A stretch of DNA of 64,000 nt from Isoperla grammatica (Eukaryota; Arthropoda; Insecta; Plecoptera; Perlodidae): the NCBI GenBank assembly GCA_945910005.1, contig OX246739.1, forward strand, positions 74,225,523 through 74,289,522. The letters are read 5' to 3'. Made by a program: the position numbers and the translations under genes. A model generated the notes under the pieces. It was not told the origin of the DNA. It made no database searches and was given only the letters and a program-made list of their open reading frames with translations. Positions within the stretch are counted from its first letter, which is position 1, and each line of letters starts with the position of its first letter. Of this stretch, positions 12,244 to 23,453 are shown in pieces.

Positions 12244-12891
12244 AGCTTTATGAAGCGTATAAAAATGAAAATTAAAAACCTTACCTCTTTATGAGGCTTT
12301 ACTCATTACTCCGCGAGTTACATACTTCATAAAGCCAAGGATAATGGATGGCCGCCAGGACAGCCTTCGTAATCTTTGATAAAACCATGGTGCTTTGCCA
12401 AGCTTAAGATACGAAAAAAAAACAAAAAACGTATATCCACATTTCCTTTTAAATCAATTCTTCTCTAAAATTATGTTAACACAATATTGTAAATATTCAA
12501 CATTGTGGTACGATTAAATCTTTGATCATAATAGAAACAAAACTTAATGCGGCATTGAACAAGGAGATAAACTGCAACAAAGGTTTCTTCGTTTGTTTTT
12601 GTATGATTAGTGGATCACCGATAACCTCGAAGTTCATTTACCAGTCCCCATGAAATCGAGATTTTTAACGACGAATGTTCTAACAAATACAAAATACATC
12701 ATTATTATACAAACGAATTGTATTTTTACACGTAAGTCTAGTTCCCTGTATTGTAATACGGATCAAATAACCTATCCTGTGTTGTGAAGAAAAGTAAAAC
12801 ATATCTTTCTCTTCTGTTCAACGGATGTTTATAACAAGATGCGGTGTTATAGCATGTATAATACAATTGATGTTCCCTCTGGGGAATTTAC
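12244..12891. other. Shared unit segment 3' of the membrane-protein gene
   Basis: It aligns with 44428-45085. It contains an imperfect palindrome, CTTTATGAGGCTTTACTCAT through CTTCATAAAG (about 12289-12336). A one-base difference between units inside the only long minus-strand frame argues that it is non-coding. Confidence 0.5.
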
Positions 12892-12980
12892 CCAGATTAT
12901 TCTACTCTGCTGCCTTTTTATTCGTGTGGCTGCAATGGTAATCACGAATAACAACATTACAACATAAAATCCAAGACAAA
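12892..12980 (-). other. Exon-like segment with a membrane-helix frame, unit A (or 3' UTR)
   Basis: On the minus strand this has an acceptor (CTTTAG before 12980) and a possible donor (GTAAAT after 12892). In one frame it encodes CLGFYVVMLLFVITIAAT followed by the basic stretch RIKRQQSRIIW, which looks like a terminal helix and cytosolic tail. The match to unit B is 88 of 89 bases. However, this frame needs a preceding exon ending in phase 1, whereas the upstream exon of the gene ends in phase 0. The same DNA also holds AATAAA (complement at 12914-12919), about 110 bases after the stop at 13028. It may therefore be 3' UTR of the gene rather than coding. Confidence 0.4.
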
Positions 12981-13027
12981 CTAAAGTTTAATTTCCAGTC
13001 TCGTATGTCGAAACACATGAGTGACCA

Positions 13028-13078
13028 TTATGACGAAATAGGGGTTAATACGTCTGAATACAGAGTGCAATGCACCAC
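13028..13078 (-). CDS. Probable last coding exon of small membrane protein, unit A
   Basis: After a minus-strand acceptor (GTTTACAG) the phase-0 frame reads VVHCTLYSDVLTPISS and then TAA. Unit B encodes the same 16 residues; the two base differences within the exon (CCT/CCC and ATT/ATC) are both silent, which is the pattern expected of coding sequence. The exon fits the phase of the 96-nt exon at 13869-13964. A polyadenylation signal lies about 110 bases downstream. Joined to the two upstream exons it would give a protein of about 75 residues with two membrane helices. Confidence 0.5.
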   Translation of the reverse strand: MVHCTLYSDVLTPISS

Positions 13079-13310
13079 CTGTAAACAGAGCAACAACTAC
13101 CCGCTTGCTAACCCGGTCAACGTACGACCTGTAAACAGCAAGAACAACAACCCGCTTGCATCATGTGTATGACATCATTGCTATGCTAGACTGTCATACA
13201 TAATCCAGTAGCTGTAACCAAGAGCATCCATCGGTGCAGTTTATAGTCCTAGCTAGATATACGACTCGGATGACACAAATACAGGTTACTCATTGGCGAA
13301 GCGTCGGGAT

Positions 13311-13380
13311 AGACATTGAGATAGTGTCTGCCCTCTTCGGATAGACATTAAGATAGCATCTGCCCTCTCCGGACAGATGT
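13311..13380 (+). repeat. Two copies of a 32-bp repeat
   Basis: AGACATTGAGATAGTGTCTG plus CCCTCT and a 6-base spacer occurs at 13311 and 13343. Unit B carries about seven copies at 45516-45745, inside the same intron of the gene. Confidence 0.8.
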
Positions 13381-13868
13381 AGTATTGTAAATATGATTGT
13401 ATTCGTTAGAAGTGATGTAAAGTAAACCACAGACATGAACCATATACTGTCTCAACGTGTTTGAACACCCACGCTTGCTTTTGAATGTTTGTAAATAGTA
13501 TTAATGTACCCCACACTAAAAGTTACTTCTTGATACGATGAGTTGATAGACAATAAACACAAATAAATTTATTTATGGCCCATTGTTCTTGTGAAGAGTT
13601 GTTTCAATTTTATTTAGACTGTGTGTTGCTATTTTCATTATAATATCTCTGCTATTTTTATATTCAAAACCCTTAAAAAAAACAATAAATACTTGGTATA
13701 ACTTTAAACATATACTCTGTGGGGCAAATACTGTGGTAAAAGCCAAATACCATGTGTATATATGTATTAATTTGTGCCTCCCCTATAAAGTATTCATTCC
13801 AGTACCACTGTTTACTGCCTATAATGTCACTGCTCTATACTGCCTATAATGTCATTGCCCTTACTCAC

Positions 13869-13964
13869 CGTTTCGATGGCGAGCAAGAAGACTATGTGTA
13901 CGATGTCTATCGTGACTGTGAACAGGACTGTTAGTATCCAGGGCACTAGGAACAGTCGTCGGTC
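13869..13964 (-). CDS. 96-nt exon of small membrane protein, unit A (helix exon)
   Basis: Minus-strand exon with acceptor TATTGTTCCAG and donor GTGAGTAAGG. It encodes 32 residues beginning DRRLFLVPWILTVLFTV and ending in IVFLLAIET: one long hydrophobic helix after a charged start. It is identical in all 96 bases to 46238-46333, while flanking intron sequence differs by substitutions and indels. Both boundaries are phase 0, so it joins the 86-nt exon to read GLCK-DRRLF. The K-x-R-x-x-L-x-PW arrangement between two helices recalls LAPTM and DUF4728 four-helix proteins, but similarity is short. In this unit the acceptor and first half are triplicated just upstream. Confidence 0.75.
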
Positions 13965-14240
13965 CTGGAACAATAGACAAGGAAGTCTTGAGCAACACAT
14001 TTAGTAACATAGTATTGGCGACTGTGAACAGGACTGTTAGTATCCATGGCACTAGGAACAGTCGTCGGTCCTGGAACAATAGACAAGGAAGTCTTGAGCA
14101 ACACATTTAGTAACATAGTATTGGCGACTGTGAACAGGACTGTTAGTATCCATGGCACTAGGAACAGTCGTCGGTCCTGAAACAATAGACAAGGAAGTCT
14201 TGAGCAACACATTTAGTAACAGAATATTGGCTACTGAAGA
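13914..14240 (-). repeat. 106-bp triplication covering an exon start and its acceptor
   Basis: GACTGTGAACAGGACTGTTA recurs at 13914, 14020 and 14126, an exact 106-bp period. Each copy carries a splice acceptor and the first half of the 96-nt exon (through FTV); only the copy nearest 13869 continues into the rest of the exon. The outer two copies have CCATGG where the inner has CCCTGG, silent in the exon frame. Unit B has a single copy. Splicing to an outer acceptor would read on through about 60 more codons before a stop. Confidence 0.9.
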
Positions 14241-14301
14241 TCGTTGCACTTCAACTTTCTCTATACTAGTTTATGTCATTATGATGGCAACTCGTGATGT
14301 T

Positions 14302-14554
14302 TTGAAGAACTTCTGTCATACGAGAATTGTGATAAACTTTTAAAATTTCTTGTCCGCACACAGTTTTTCGAACAATTTTAAAAATACAATACAACCAATA
14401 TTAAATATAAAATTACTTAAATTTCATTCATATAAAATTAAAATATTAATTACTTGTTTCATGGTTACTTAATTATTTAGCTTGCAAAACACCGTCTTGG
14501 TGGCGCAAGATGACCTAACTGATTGAAGCGCCCGTAAACCCAATAAATTCAAAT
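14302..14554. mobile_element. 253-bp insertion with 10-bp TSD
   Basis: TCGTGATGTT occurs at 14292-14301 and again at 14555-14564; unit B has it once (46446-46455) with the flanks joined. The insert is AT-rich, without a clear poly-A end or inverted termini. The long TSD would suit a retroposon or a Mutator-like MITE. Confidence 0.75.
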
Positions 14555-14564
14555 TCGTGATGTT

Positions 14565-15047
14565 GGATCAGGATTCTCATATATGAATATCGAGTTAACA
14601 TCACAAGTAGCTAGTTTAAAATTATTATTAACGTTACACCTTCTCAAATTTATCTTGAATTTCAAACATTATTAAGAAGATTAGATTACGTATCATTCGT
14701 CAGGCTATGGAGACGCACTTGATCGCATTCATAGTAATTAGGAAGTTAAGATCTGAGGTGGGGATGAATGGAGTTAACTTGCTATAAACCTCAAATTCTG
14801 AGGCTGAGTTCAAATCCAATTACCGGAACCAAATTAGTCGAGTTTCAAAGGACACCTTCGCCTTTGGAACGGATCGTCGTAATGCAATCAGTATTAGGTG
14901 GGATCAAGTAACCTATCTTGACATATTGCATCATGGGTAATCTGTCTACCAATGTCATTCCCTGTGTAAACATTTAATTTCCAAACTGAAAACATTTCGC
15001 TATCATTTCTTTATTTTACAAATGTGTAAAACAAATAAATCGTCATA
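14565..15047. other. Shared intron segment, nothing recognised
   Basis: High identity to 46456-46934. No conserved open frame, RNA gene or repeat was recognised. Confidence 0.5.
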
Positions 15048-15378
15048 TAAAACCTAGTAGTTGGACTATACACTGTTCCTTGTCAAGATCAAAGAATTAA
15101 AACGCAATATTTCGAGCCCTAATCAGAGCTCTTCAACGGGCGAAATCACACGGGCTATATGAAAATAAAAGAGAAACTCCAGGGCTATACTCAATGCAGA
15201 AAGAAGTATGAGTGATATACACGCCTCTGTTAAAAACCTAAACCTTTGGTATGGTGTGTTTGGTATTTGAGTGTGATTTCGCCCGTTGAAGAGCTCTGAT
15301 TAGGGCTCGAAATATTGCGTTTTAATTCTTTGATCTTGACAAGGAACAGTGTATAGTCCAACTACTAGGTTTTATATA
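15048..15378. mobile_element. Palindromic MITE (~330 bp, ~100-bp inverted arms)
   Basis: The left arm begins ACCTAGTAGTTGGACTATAC (about 15051) and the right arm ends in its complement (about 15368). Pairing runs about 100 bases, through AAACGCAATATTTCGAGCCC to TCACAC. The centre is about 120 bases. The same element is at 46938-47270, so it predates the duplication. Terminal T/A-rich flanks suggest a TA target but the TSD is not clear. It is non-coding. Confidence 0.8.
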
Positions 15379-15861
15379 ACGCTTTACCTGTTCTACTATG
15401 TTTCCGTCTTTTAATTAAATAAATCGTCATTCTCGATGGAATTTTATATCAAATACACTTTAAACAGTGCTCGAATTGGACATCTTTCTTCGGGCGGACG
15501 GTCTATTTCTGATACGGTCAAATTCATAAAATATATACTCGTGGGGGGGGGGGGGGGGGAGAGTTGCTGTTCGCGAAATTTTTTTTCATCTGTGTTATAA
15601 AAGACGTGCAAAACCTATATTTATTTAAGTAATTTAGAAGAAACGCATTACAAAGTCTAAGCTGATTGGTCCCAGGGTCTACTTGATCTCCAGTCTCCAC
15701 TTCGGCTCCACTTCGGATGTTCGGCTCGAGAGCTCGACACGAATGCTACCCCCCCCCCCCCCTCCCCATCCCCCCTCATATTTTTACCCCTACCACTCAT
15801 GTCCATCCCAACCATACAGTTAAGTACTTAACAAAAAGCCTCAACTTAAGCTTCTTCCACC
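15379..15861. other. Shared intron segment with G and C homopolymers
   Basis: It aligns with 47271-47727. It holds a long G run near 15542 and a C-rich run near 15749; both differ in length from unit B. No gene was recognised. Confidence 0.55.
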
Positions 15862-15865
15862 TTAA

Positions 15866-16420
15866 AGTCGATCGATGATAACTGTACATGTAATATAAAT
15901 CATTCAAATTGTATGTACTGCAAGTTGAGATTAAGCTTGTGAATATTGTAGAAAAAAATATGCACCTACCGCTATTAGTTTTTTATTTATTGAGTGTTGA
16001 AATGCGTTGGAATTCCCTATGTTATCCATTGTAACTGAACAAAAACCTACACTTTCAATCGTATAACTTTGCGTAGCACCTTCAAAAAGTAATATATTGT
16101 AACAAATTTTCGTCCTAAATGTAGATTACTTTATGACTAACATGAATACGTTTGAAAAAGATGATCGAACGCGATCCGTTTTCGAGATATTTGCGCTGGT
16201 GTGTCAATTTTACCTCAAATCTACTCAAATTAGAAACTGTTAATATACTTTATTAATAAAAAAAAATATATAATTTCAAGACGTTCAGTATTAAATGCTA
16301 GTCACATGTAATAATTCTTGAAATTCATAATTTAGAATAAAAAAAGTATTTTTTCATGTCCATTTAATTTGAATAGTTTAGTTGTTGTATTGAATGGGTA
16401 GTTCACTTCATCGATCGACT
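15866..16420. mobile_element. 555-bp TTAA-flanked element
   Basis: The termini are AGTCGATCGATGA (15866-15878) and TCATCGATCGACT (16408-16420), flanked by TTAA at 15862-15865 and 16421-16424. Unit B has a single TTAA (47728-47731) at the empty site. TTAA duplications are used by piggyBac and Kolobok superfamilies. The interior is AT-rich and non-coding. Confidence 0.9.
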
Positions 16421-16424
16421 TTAA

Positions 16425-18455
16425 GCTTCGTATGCTCGAATACGCGGAGAACCAAGCAAGCTGGGCTTAGATATATATTCTATTGTCATCACATATCATT
16501 CATAGTCGCACAGCAGATGTCACACGTGTCAAGGTAGACTGGACAATATATGACCCCTTGACCCTGTGTACGCGGACCGTTTCAACAATCTCCGTAGTAT
16601 GGTCTAAAACAGGTTATAACTTTATTTCCGAACATTGCGCCCTTGAGTTTGTGGTCATAATAGAATGGCACACTATAATGTTCTAGATCATTTTAAAATA
16701 CTGTTTACAGACTTCATTCGGTTGGTGATAGGTTTTCACCCAGATGGGTGAGAAGATTTGAGGAATATATTGTAAACGTATACAATATAATGCAGTATTT
16801 TAAAGTGTATAAACGAGATTTATAATGAAAAAGTACACGATAAGAAATATTTTTAACGCTGTCCACTATGCTCTATACTTAAGACAGACTTTTGCGCAGT
16901 TTGATGTAGCCGTTCCGGTGTCAAACTGAGGAAAGCTGTGCCCCCCCCCCCCCCCCCCCCCCTCCAACTGCGATTCAGGAAGAAAAGTTTCACAGTGTTT
17001 TTTTGCAGCAATAATACATTGGCTTTCGTTTTCCGTTTGTTTTATGTTTGAGGTGATCAACCCCGGTGGAGCCAAGCAAGGTAACATTGCATGAAAACAA
17101 CCTTTGAAACACTATTCAAAGAGATGAAATTCGTAATGAAATATTGTACTTAGAACTACAGAATTTAGCTACATAAATATTGATATTATGTGTGCCGAAA
17201 GAAAAATAATGGTAATTTTCTAATTAAAATTTCAAATCTGACTTGAAATGTTTAACGCTTGACTTGAACAAATGTATTATTATAAATTATTATAATCTCC
17301 ATTAGGTAGACAAGTTAAATGATGATTATTCAAACGATCTCTTTAGATGTATTAAGTAAACATTTACCCCTCCGCAAGACCTAAGGCACGAACACGCTGA
17401 AATACCACTCTGTATGTAGAAGATACTCTAGTAGATAAACACGACTCACGAGTAGGCCTATAAACATACTTAGCTTTGTTACAATACATTATTGAGCATA
17501 TTTAAAATACGTTGGTCCACAACAAGGAATACAGAGAATACTGAGCACTAACCAATCTTGGTAGGACAATTTAAAACAGATTAATGTGTACAGTATCTAC
17601 AAACATAGGCAATTTCAACTGCGCATAACTTAGTGACTATGAAACTATCACGCTTATTTTGTCTTCCTGTCTCCTTTAAAGTGAACCTCTGACGACAAAG
17701 CATTGTCAACTACGTGTAGTATATGAACGAGTTGGTTACTCAACCGCGGGACAATTTTAAAAATTTAACTGGGAATCTTAGCAAGAATTAATCACTGTCC
17801 TCTAGATCTTCATGACAACAATGCACAACAATGAAATATGCACGTTGATATAACATTAAACACTTGCTGTTATTGTTGTGCATAGTGAAGATAGACTTTA
17901 GAGGGCCTATAGATCACTTCTATCCCAAATATCTATCTATCTTTCTGATTACTTCCATCTAAGGGTCCTAAATCAATTTTGAAATGGTCTATTCTGATTA
18001 GACAATCTCTTTTGGCAAGTAATTTCAACATGATTTACAAGTCTTGTTTAAACAAGATGTTTTTAGTTTTACAAGTGAGATGAGCCACACATGTTATTTA
18101 AGTAACATTTGTGTGAGAAATTTGTTCTTTCACACTTGTATAATTTGTGTAGGTGGAATTTTTTTCTGTTTACTTCTGTAGGTAGATGATGTGTTTTAAT
18201 ATAAAATATGATTGTAGTAAGAAATAGTATAAGAAATAAAATTTGGAGTAATTACTTTCATAAGAACTGCCGAATGATTGTCTGTCACAACAACATTTAT
18301 TACACATTTAAAACGTGTCGCTTGATTTAGTAATTAATAATTATCATTTCAAAAATACAATTTTGGATTATACATATTATTATAATACGAATACGAGAAA
18401 AAAAAATGAAAGTTGTTTTCATACTGTTCTGTAAACAAGTATATTTACTCTATAC
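16425..18455. other. Shared intron segment, no gene seen
   Basis: It aligns with 47732-49632. It contains a C run at 16941-16962, shorter in unit B. Around 17600-17900 the units differ more, including an imperfect hairpin whose unit B form (49051-49126) is cleaner. Short frames are not conserved between the units. Confidence 0.5.
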
Positions 18456-18458
18456 ATT

Positions 18459-18985
18459 GGTTGCGTTCCGTTACATGCTGGATGTACTGATCCAGTGCGC
18501 CAGCTTACTGGATGCATTCCGAAACATGCTGCCAGCGACTACTGAGCGTTCCCTTACTTGCTATCCCAGCATCTCCAGTGCACTGGAAGTACTGGCCCTT
18601 TTTCACGCAGTAGCCCCAGTAAAACTTGGAACTGTCATGGCGTCGCACCAAACTATAACATACCAGTGGCACGAAATATCGCTGGTTTGTCCAGAAACAA
18701 ACAAAGTAGTGAAATTAGTAGTGAACGACAATGAAAAGGAGCGTCTGGAGAAAGGTAAGAATGTTTTGTATATGCTATTGGACGTATATTTCTCTTGGCA
18801 GGGTGCAATTAGTGTAGGCCTAGGCTGACAGTTATAGCTTACGACTATTTTCGCGCCGTCTTCCACACTGTGCTCAGTGCTCTGCAGGTGGATGCTCGTT
18901 CCGTTTCTTAAGCCTACTGGCTCGCGCTGGCTCACGCCGGCGCTCACTGGGTCCCAGCAGTCCCAGCATGTAACGGAACGCAACC
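18459..18985 (+). mobile_element. 527-bp element with ATT duplication and an exon-like insert
   Basis: Inverted termini: GGTTGCGTTCCGTTACATGC (18459-18478) and its complement (18966-18985), with ATT at 18456-18458 and 18986-18988. Unit B has one ATT (49633-49635) at the joined site. The subterminal GC-rich sequence repeats a TCCGNNACATGCTG motif. Inside, a plus-strand frame from ATG at 18637 reads MASHQTITYQWHEISLVCPE and continues to a splice donor (AAAG then GTAAGA near 18754). It may be a leftover first exon of a transposase or a captured host exon. Confidence 0.88.
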
Positions 18986-18988
18986 ATT

Positions 18989-20160
18989 GAAAGGGTGTTC
19001 CAAGTATTCCAACTTATTGTCTGACATCACCAAAGGGAAATGTAAACAATGATAGGAAATAATAAATTGATATTTCCTAAATAAGTGTGGGAGGCACTGT
19101 CAATACAGGTGAATTGTTATTTCTTTTTATGCGCCCACTTTGTGTTTCATTGAAGGTAACGACCACTTTCAGACTGGGGGTTGTTATTTTCTGATCAATA
19201 GGACTGCGAAGATATAAAATGTGTTGTTGTTGTGTAAAATAAATTATTATGTTGTGTTTCTGCACGCTTGAACTGCGTGAATTCACGCATTGAATTCTTC
19301 TTAATATTTTTGCTACATTTATCAATTTACAAATCCCTACTCCTTTTTTGTGTCTGGACCCACTGTTTTTTTTGTATATGTGTTTAATACAATAAGGGGC
19401 TCAAAACATGGATCTCAAATGCTGGATACCATGTATGGTTTGGTTTTAAAAAAATAATACATATAAAATAAATATTAAAATCTAAAACTTTGAATATGTG
19501 TGAATATAAAGGTATACAGAAAAAAATATAAGACATTTATGAAGAAAGTCTCATCCAATTTGTGTTCTATGTGTTCTTATCTCAATGTAAAAAAAAAAAA
19601 AAAAAAATTAAATGAAAAATGAAAAATGCAAAATGAAAAAAAAAGTAGCATTTTCCCTAGCTGTCAACAATTTTGACGAATTTGTTTGCACAATTTTGAA
19701 AAATGAAAAAAAAAATCTCTCCAAAACTAATTTTTTGTGAAAATATATAATCTATCAAAATGTTGATACAATTGCTTATAATCTGTAGAAGATAAGATTT
19801 TCAGTGTACCTTCCCCTTAAAAACATTCAATGTTTACATGAAACAATTGTGTTTTTTTTTCGTTTCAATGTGACGACTGACGAATGGTATTTCAAAGTCC
19901 TGACTTGCAAAAGAGCTTTGATATGTCCCAGAAAAGTTATTAATTTTTAGTTCGTGTTGCATTTGAGTCAGAAAGTATGAAAATATATGTAAAGGTGAAA
20001 AAAAAATTGTTTAGATATTTCTGAGAAGAATGTATTTTAGTCTCAAATTTTGGTTTTATATACAACCCAAAATTTACCGAAAAATCTTAGAGAAATCATA
20101 GTACGTTTATTTTTCAAAAATGTATAAATCTTATTAAAAATCACAAATTCACTGTAAATG
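18989..20160. other. Intron segment partly different between units
   Basis: 19213-19820 (AT-rich, with poly-A runs) has no counterpart in unit B, which has about 150 unrelated bases at 49869-50020. The outer parts align. No TSD or terminus was found for either replacement, and no gene was recognised. Confidence 0.45.
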
Positions 20161-21284
20161 TTTTTAAATTGCTTCATCTACTCGAAAAGGGGGGAGAAAA
20201 CGCGCTAGTTTGAACGCGTATACTATGGTCATGTACCGTATACGTGGCAGGGTCGACCGTTCGCGCTTCTCCTGCTCTGTCGACGAAGCCATGACTTGAA
20301 AACCAGCAAGACATATCATTACTGCACGGCTGTGGGCGTAGTACATGAAGGAACTCAATACCCGCCCGTATCGAGTACGCCTGGATGTACATTGGATATT
20401 TCCATTCTACGCTTCCTGAATTTCCATATTACTTTTCGAGGAATACAGAACAAAGAAGTCGAGGTTTCGAAGGCGGGAAGCGAAACAGTTATTTCTGAGC
20501 TCTGTGTGGGTTGGAATCTACATTACGAGGTATAGTAGAAATACTCGCTGAATCTTTTCACGCACGGAAAACTTATCAAAACAAATTACGCCATCAAACG
20601 TGAAACTGTATTCGTTTGTATATAAGTATAACATACCGTGTGGTTATTCAACGCACCCTATATGTAAATTAGTACTGGGCGAACGTATCCGTGTTTCAAT
20701 GAGACATACACAGAAGCGATCCAGCGACGTTGTCAAATTGCTTTCACTGGTTGGCACAATGTACACATTTTAAAATTATTTTTGTCCTACTACGAATTTT
20801 TTCTATTATAGTTGAAGGTAACACTGTTGCAGTGGCGTATATAGTGGGGGGCGTTTTAGGGCTACAGCCCCCCCAATGATTGTCTGCAATAAATGTATGG
20901 TTAATATTAAAGAGCACATTCATAAACCTAATAGTTTATGGATAATGTACTTGTGAAGTCAGTAATCGTATTTGGCGTTTGCAAAATTGTACATGAAATC
21001 AAAGCCAATGATATTCTCAAAGAGTAAAACCCGTAACCCTCTTAAAAATAATTAAAACAACACAAAACAACAAATAAATGTTACCTTTAGCGCTGTTGTG
21101 AGGGATCTCCCCCCCCCCCCCCCCCCCTTCTTATACCCACCCCCCCCCCCACACCCCCATTACATTAGGAGTGGATACTATAGTTAGGTCGTTGTATTAA
21201 TGAATACACATTGAAAAGTCGAGCAGTTACAAAGCTGAATAGAACAAAAAACTAATAATCCTTAGTGGATGGTGATTCCCGATT
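20161..21284. other. Shared intron segment with possible hAT end
   Basis: It aligns with 50340-51470. CAGTGGCGTATATAGTGGGG (20830-20849) followed by a short G/C hairpin resembles a hAT terminus, but no matching second end was located. A G/C-flanked poly-C stretch lies at 21110-21155. A 142-codon frame in unit B (50540-50968) is interrupted here by a TGA. Confidence 0.4.
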
Positions 21285-21545
21285 AATTAAATAAATAAAT
21301 AAATTCACATTTAGAGTCTACCCACTCAGTAACTAAAGACTAAACAGAGAATATCTTTACAGATACAGATTCTTTATTCCTTGCATGTACAAAATTGTTA
21401 CTTACATTCAATACATGTTTACAAGGAAATGACGAGGTTCAAGATTTATATCTCGTTCTTCCACCCAACCAGTTTTTCCGTATTAACACAAACTGAATAA
21501 AAAGTGCATAGCACAGATATCCGACAAAAATAGGTAATATCTCAG
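21285..21545 (-). repeat. Unit A-only insertion sharing the dispersed-repeat tail
   Basis: It begins with (AAAT)n then TTCACATTTAGAGTCTACCC and ACTCAGTAACTAAA, the same tail (read from the minus strand) as the copy at 26110. The rest of the body is different. Unit B lacks it (51470-51500). Two elements with different bodies and one tail is the arrangement seen for a LINE and a SINE that borrows its 3' end. Confidence 0.5.
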
Positions 21546-21554
21546 TAGTATAGA

Positions 21555-21640
21555 AGTTTAAACCATCAGTATCGGGAATTGAACCCTCGACCACCGAGCC
21601 CTCCCAGTGTCCCACAGGACATCTGCATCACGTGATGGAT
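21555..21640 (-). repeat. tRNA-derived SINE head, unit A (deleted copy)
   Basis: On the minus strand a perfect pol III B box (GGTTCAATTCC, complement at 21575-21585) follows GGCTCGGTGGTCGAG. Compared with unit B about 30 bases between the A and B boxes are missing, so this copy has probably lost promoter function. Confidence 0.6.
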
Positions 21641-22111
21641 GACGTCACGCGTCACCTCCACGACTCCGGTAATAACACCATTCCGAACTAAATGAAAAGA
21701 GTAAATTACACCGTTTATCGCGGGAATCTTGCACCAATTAATCATTTTTTTATTTATGCAAACCACGGAGGGGGGTTGTGAAAGTGTAATGGAGCCCCCG
21801 CCCCCCCCCCCCACTAGCCCGCACAAGCCCGACGTGCCCTATAATAATGCAATTATCTTACTCCAACGAGGCGATGCGGAGTAAAACTGTGAGGCAAAGT
21901 CCAACGTGGTTACACCGCGCTTGGTGGGGGAGGGGAGAGGGGAGGGGGGGGGGATAACCTAGAGCTTTTCAAAAGCCGCATAAAGATATCGGAACTGGGA
22001 AGATTTGTCCATGGCAACATTGTGTTCCACACATATTTCTCTCCTAGCGTATTTACTATGCGCGTAGATGTCCCACGACCGTTCTTAGTTAAACCACGTA
22101 TACTTATAACC

Positions 22112-22554
22112 CAGGGGCCGGATTCACAAGTGGTCTTATGGTCTTATCTTGGTGGTCTTACTGTAGGTGCTATGGTACGCCTACTACACAGCCCAATTGA
22201 TGGCTAATTTCGTGGAAATCACAGTAAACTTAAAATATTCTAAGGCGATTTTTTCAAGTTTAGTGTTTTGTTTCCTAAAACCTATACATTTTTTAAACAG
22301 ACAAATGTGCATGGCAAGGTAAGTAAACGATATCTATTTATGTTCACACTTTGAAGGCATAGGCGCATTGCCACCATCTTTGAACAAAGATAAGACCAAC
22401 TCCGACTGGGTCTAAATGTTGGTCTCAATTTTTTGTTATATCCTCTATAGGATTTCTTAACAACGTTGAGTCGAGGGTATGTGCACATCCGTATCAGCCA
22501 ATGACGTGCCATAATTTAGTGTTCTAAAGTTATTTCTTGCAAATCCGGGCCCTG
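22112..22554. mobile_element. 443-bp MITE, hAT-like termini, unit A
   Basis: The left end CAGGGGCCGGATTCACAAG (22112-22130) and right end CTTGCAAATCCGGGCCCTG (22536-22554) form imperfect inverted termini. The same element is at 52140-52600. Starting with CAG and having this GC-rich end is typical of hAT elements. No 8-bp TSD is clear in either unit, so the assignment is tentative. Interior repeats of GGTCTTA are visible near the left end. Confidence 0.6.
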
Positions 22555-23453
22555 AGCCCTGTTACGGAGAAAAAAGCCATTTCGAACTTTGTTCAAGACA
22601 ATGTCTATATGAATGTTGAAATTTAATGGCAATCCGACTCAATCAATCAATATATTTACCATTTGGGAATACACATCTGAGTGAATAATAATTAATGTTA
22701 AACCATTTCAATTTACCGTGAAGTGATTTTAAATGATTTGCATTTATGATCCGGATGAGCTGTTTTTGTACCGGAAATAAACGAGCATTTTGTTTGTACT
22801 AACGCGAATAAATTCACATGTATTCTGCACTAGGGTAATTTAAATTCCATTTTCTAGAGTAGTGCTCATACAGCTCTCTTATGCGATGGCCTAAAAACAA
22901 AGCTAACTGGATCCATTATTCAAGAGACAATTTTACGATAGTACGCTAGTTCCACCAAGTGAGTGCGCTAGTGTCTCTTTGTTGTTCCCGCGGACGTCAA
23001 ACCATGGATTTATAATAGTACCTCCATGGTCAAACTATCTAATTCCATCTTGAAGTTACCAACAGTTGGCAACATCCAGGGAAAACCAACTAATTCTATC
23101 TTGAAGTTACCAACAGTTGGCATCACCGAGCTCACTAGTCACTTGGAGACTCAAACGAAATGCATCCTTAATATAATCATCCCCGTAATTTCTGGGATCG
23201 AGAACTAACTGCAGTACAAACGCTGCATTTCACTTCAAGGTACTAAATTAATTATCTGTTACGAAACTCGTTCAACAACGGAGGACATAGCAAAAAAGAG
23301 GAACATGTTTGGAATACAAAGCGAGAATACGGGGTCAAGTTTTCCACTGTATGACCACTACCCTTCATGCAAGGGTTATTGGCCAATTCAAACTTACTTA
23401 CTGGAGTACAATAGTTCATCTTTGCATAGAGATATATTACTACTTCGTATATA
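22555..23453. other. Shared intron segment, no gene seen
   Basis: It aligns with 52601-53470. A short direct repeat of TCTTGAAGTTACCAACAGTT (23048 and 23098) is kept in both units. No gene was recognised. Confidence 0.5.

Noticed and set aside
15048..15378. Hammerhead-ribozyme-like core (CTGATTA ... CGAAA) in the palindromic MITE
   Set aside because: The conserved CUGANGA core is not met (G replaced), and the sequence is explained by the long inverted arms.
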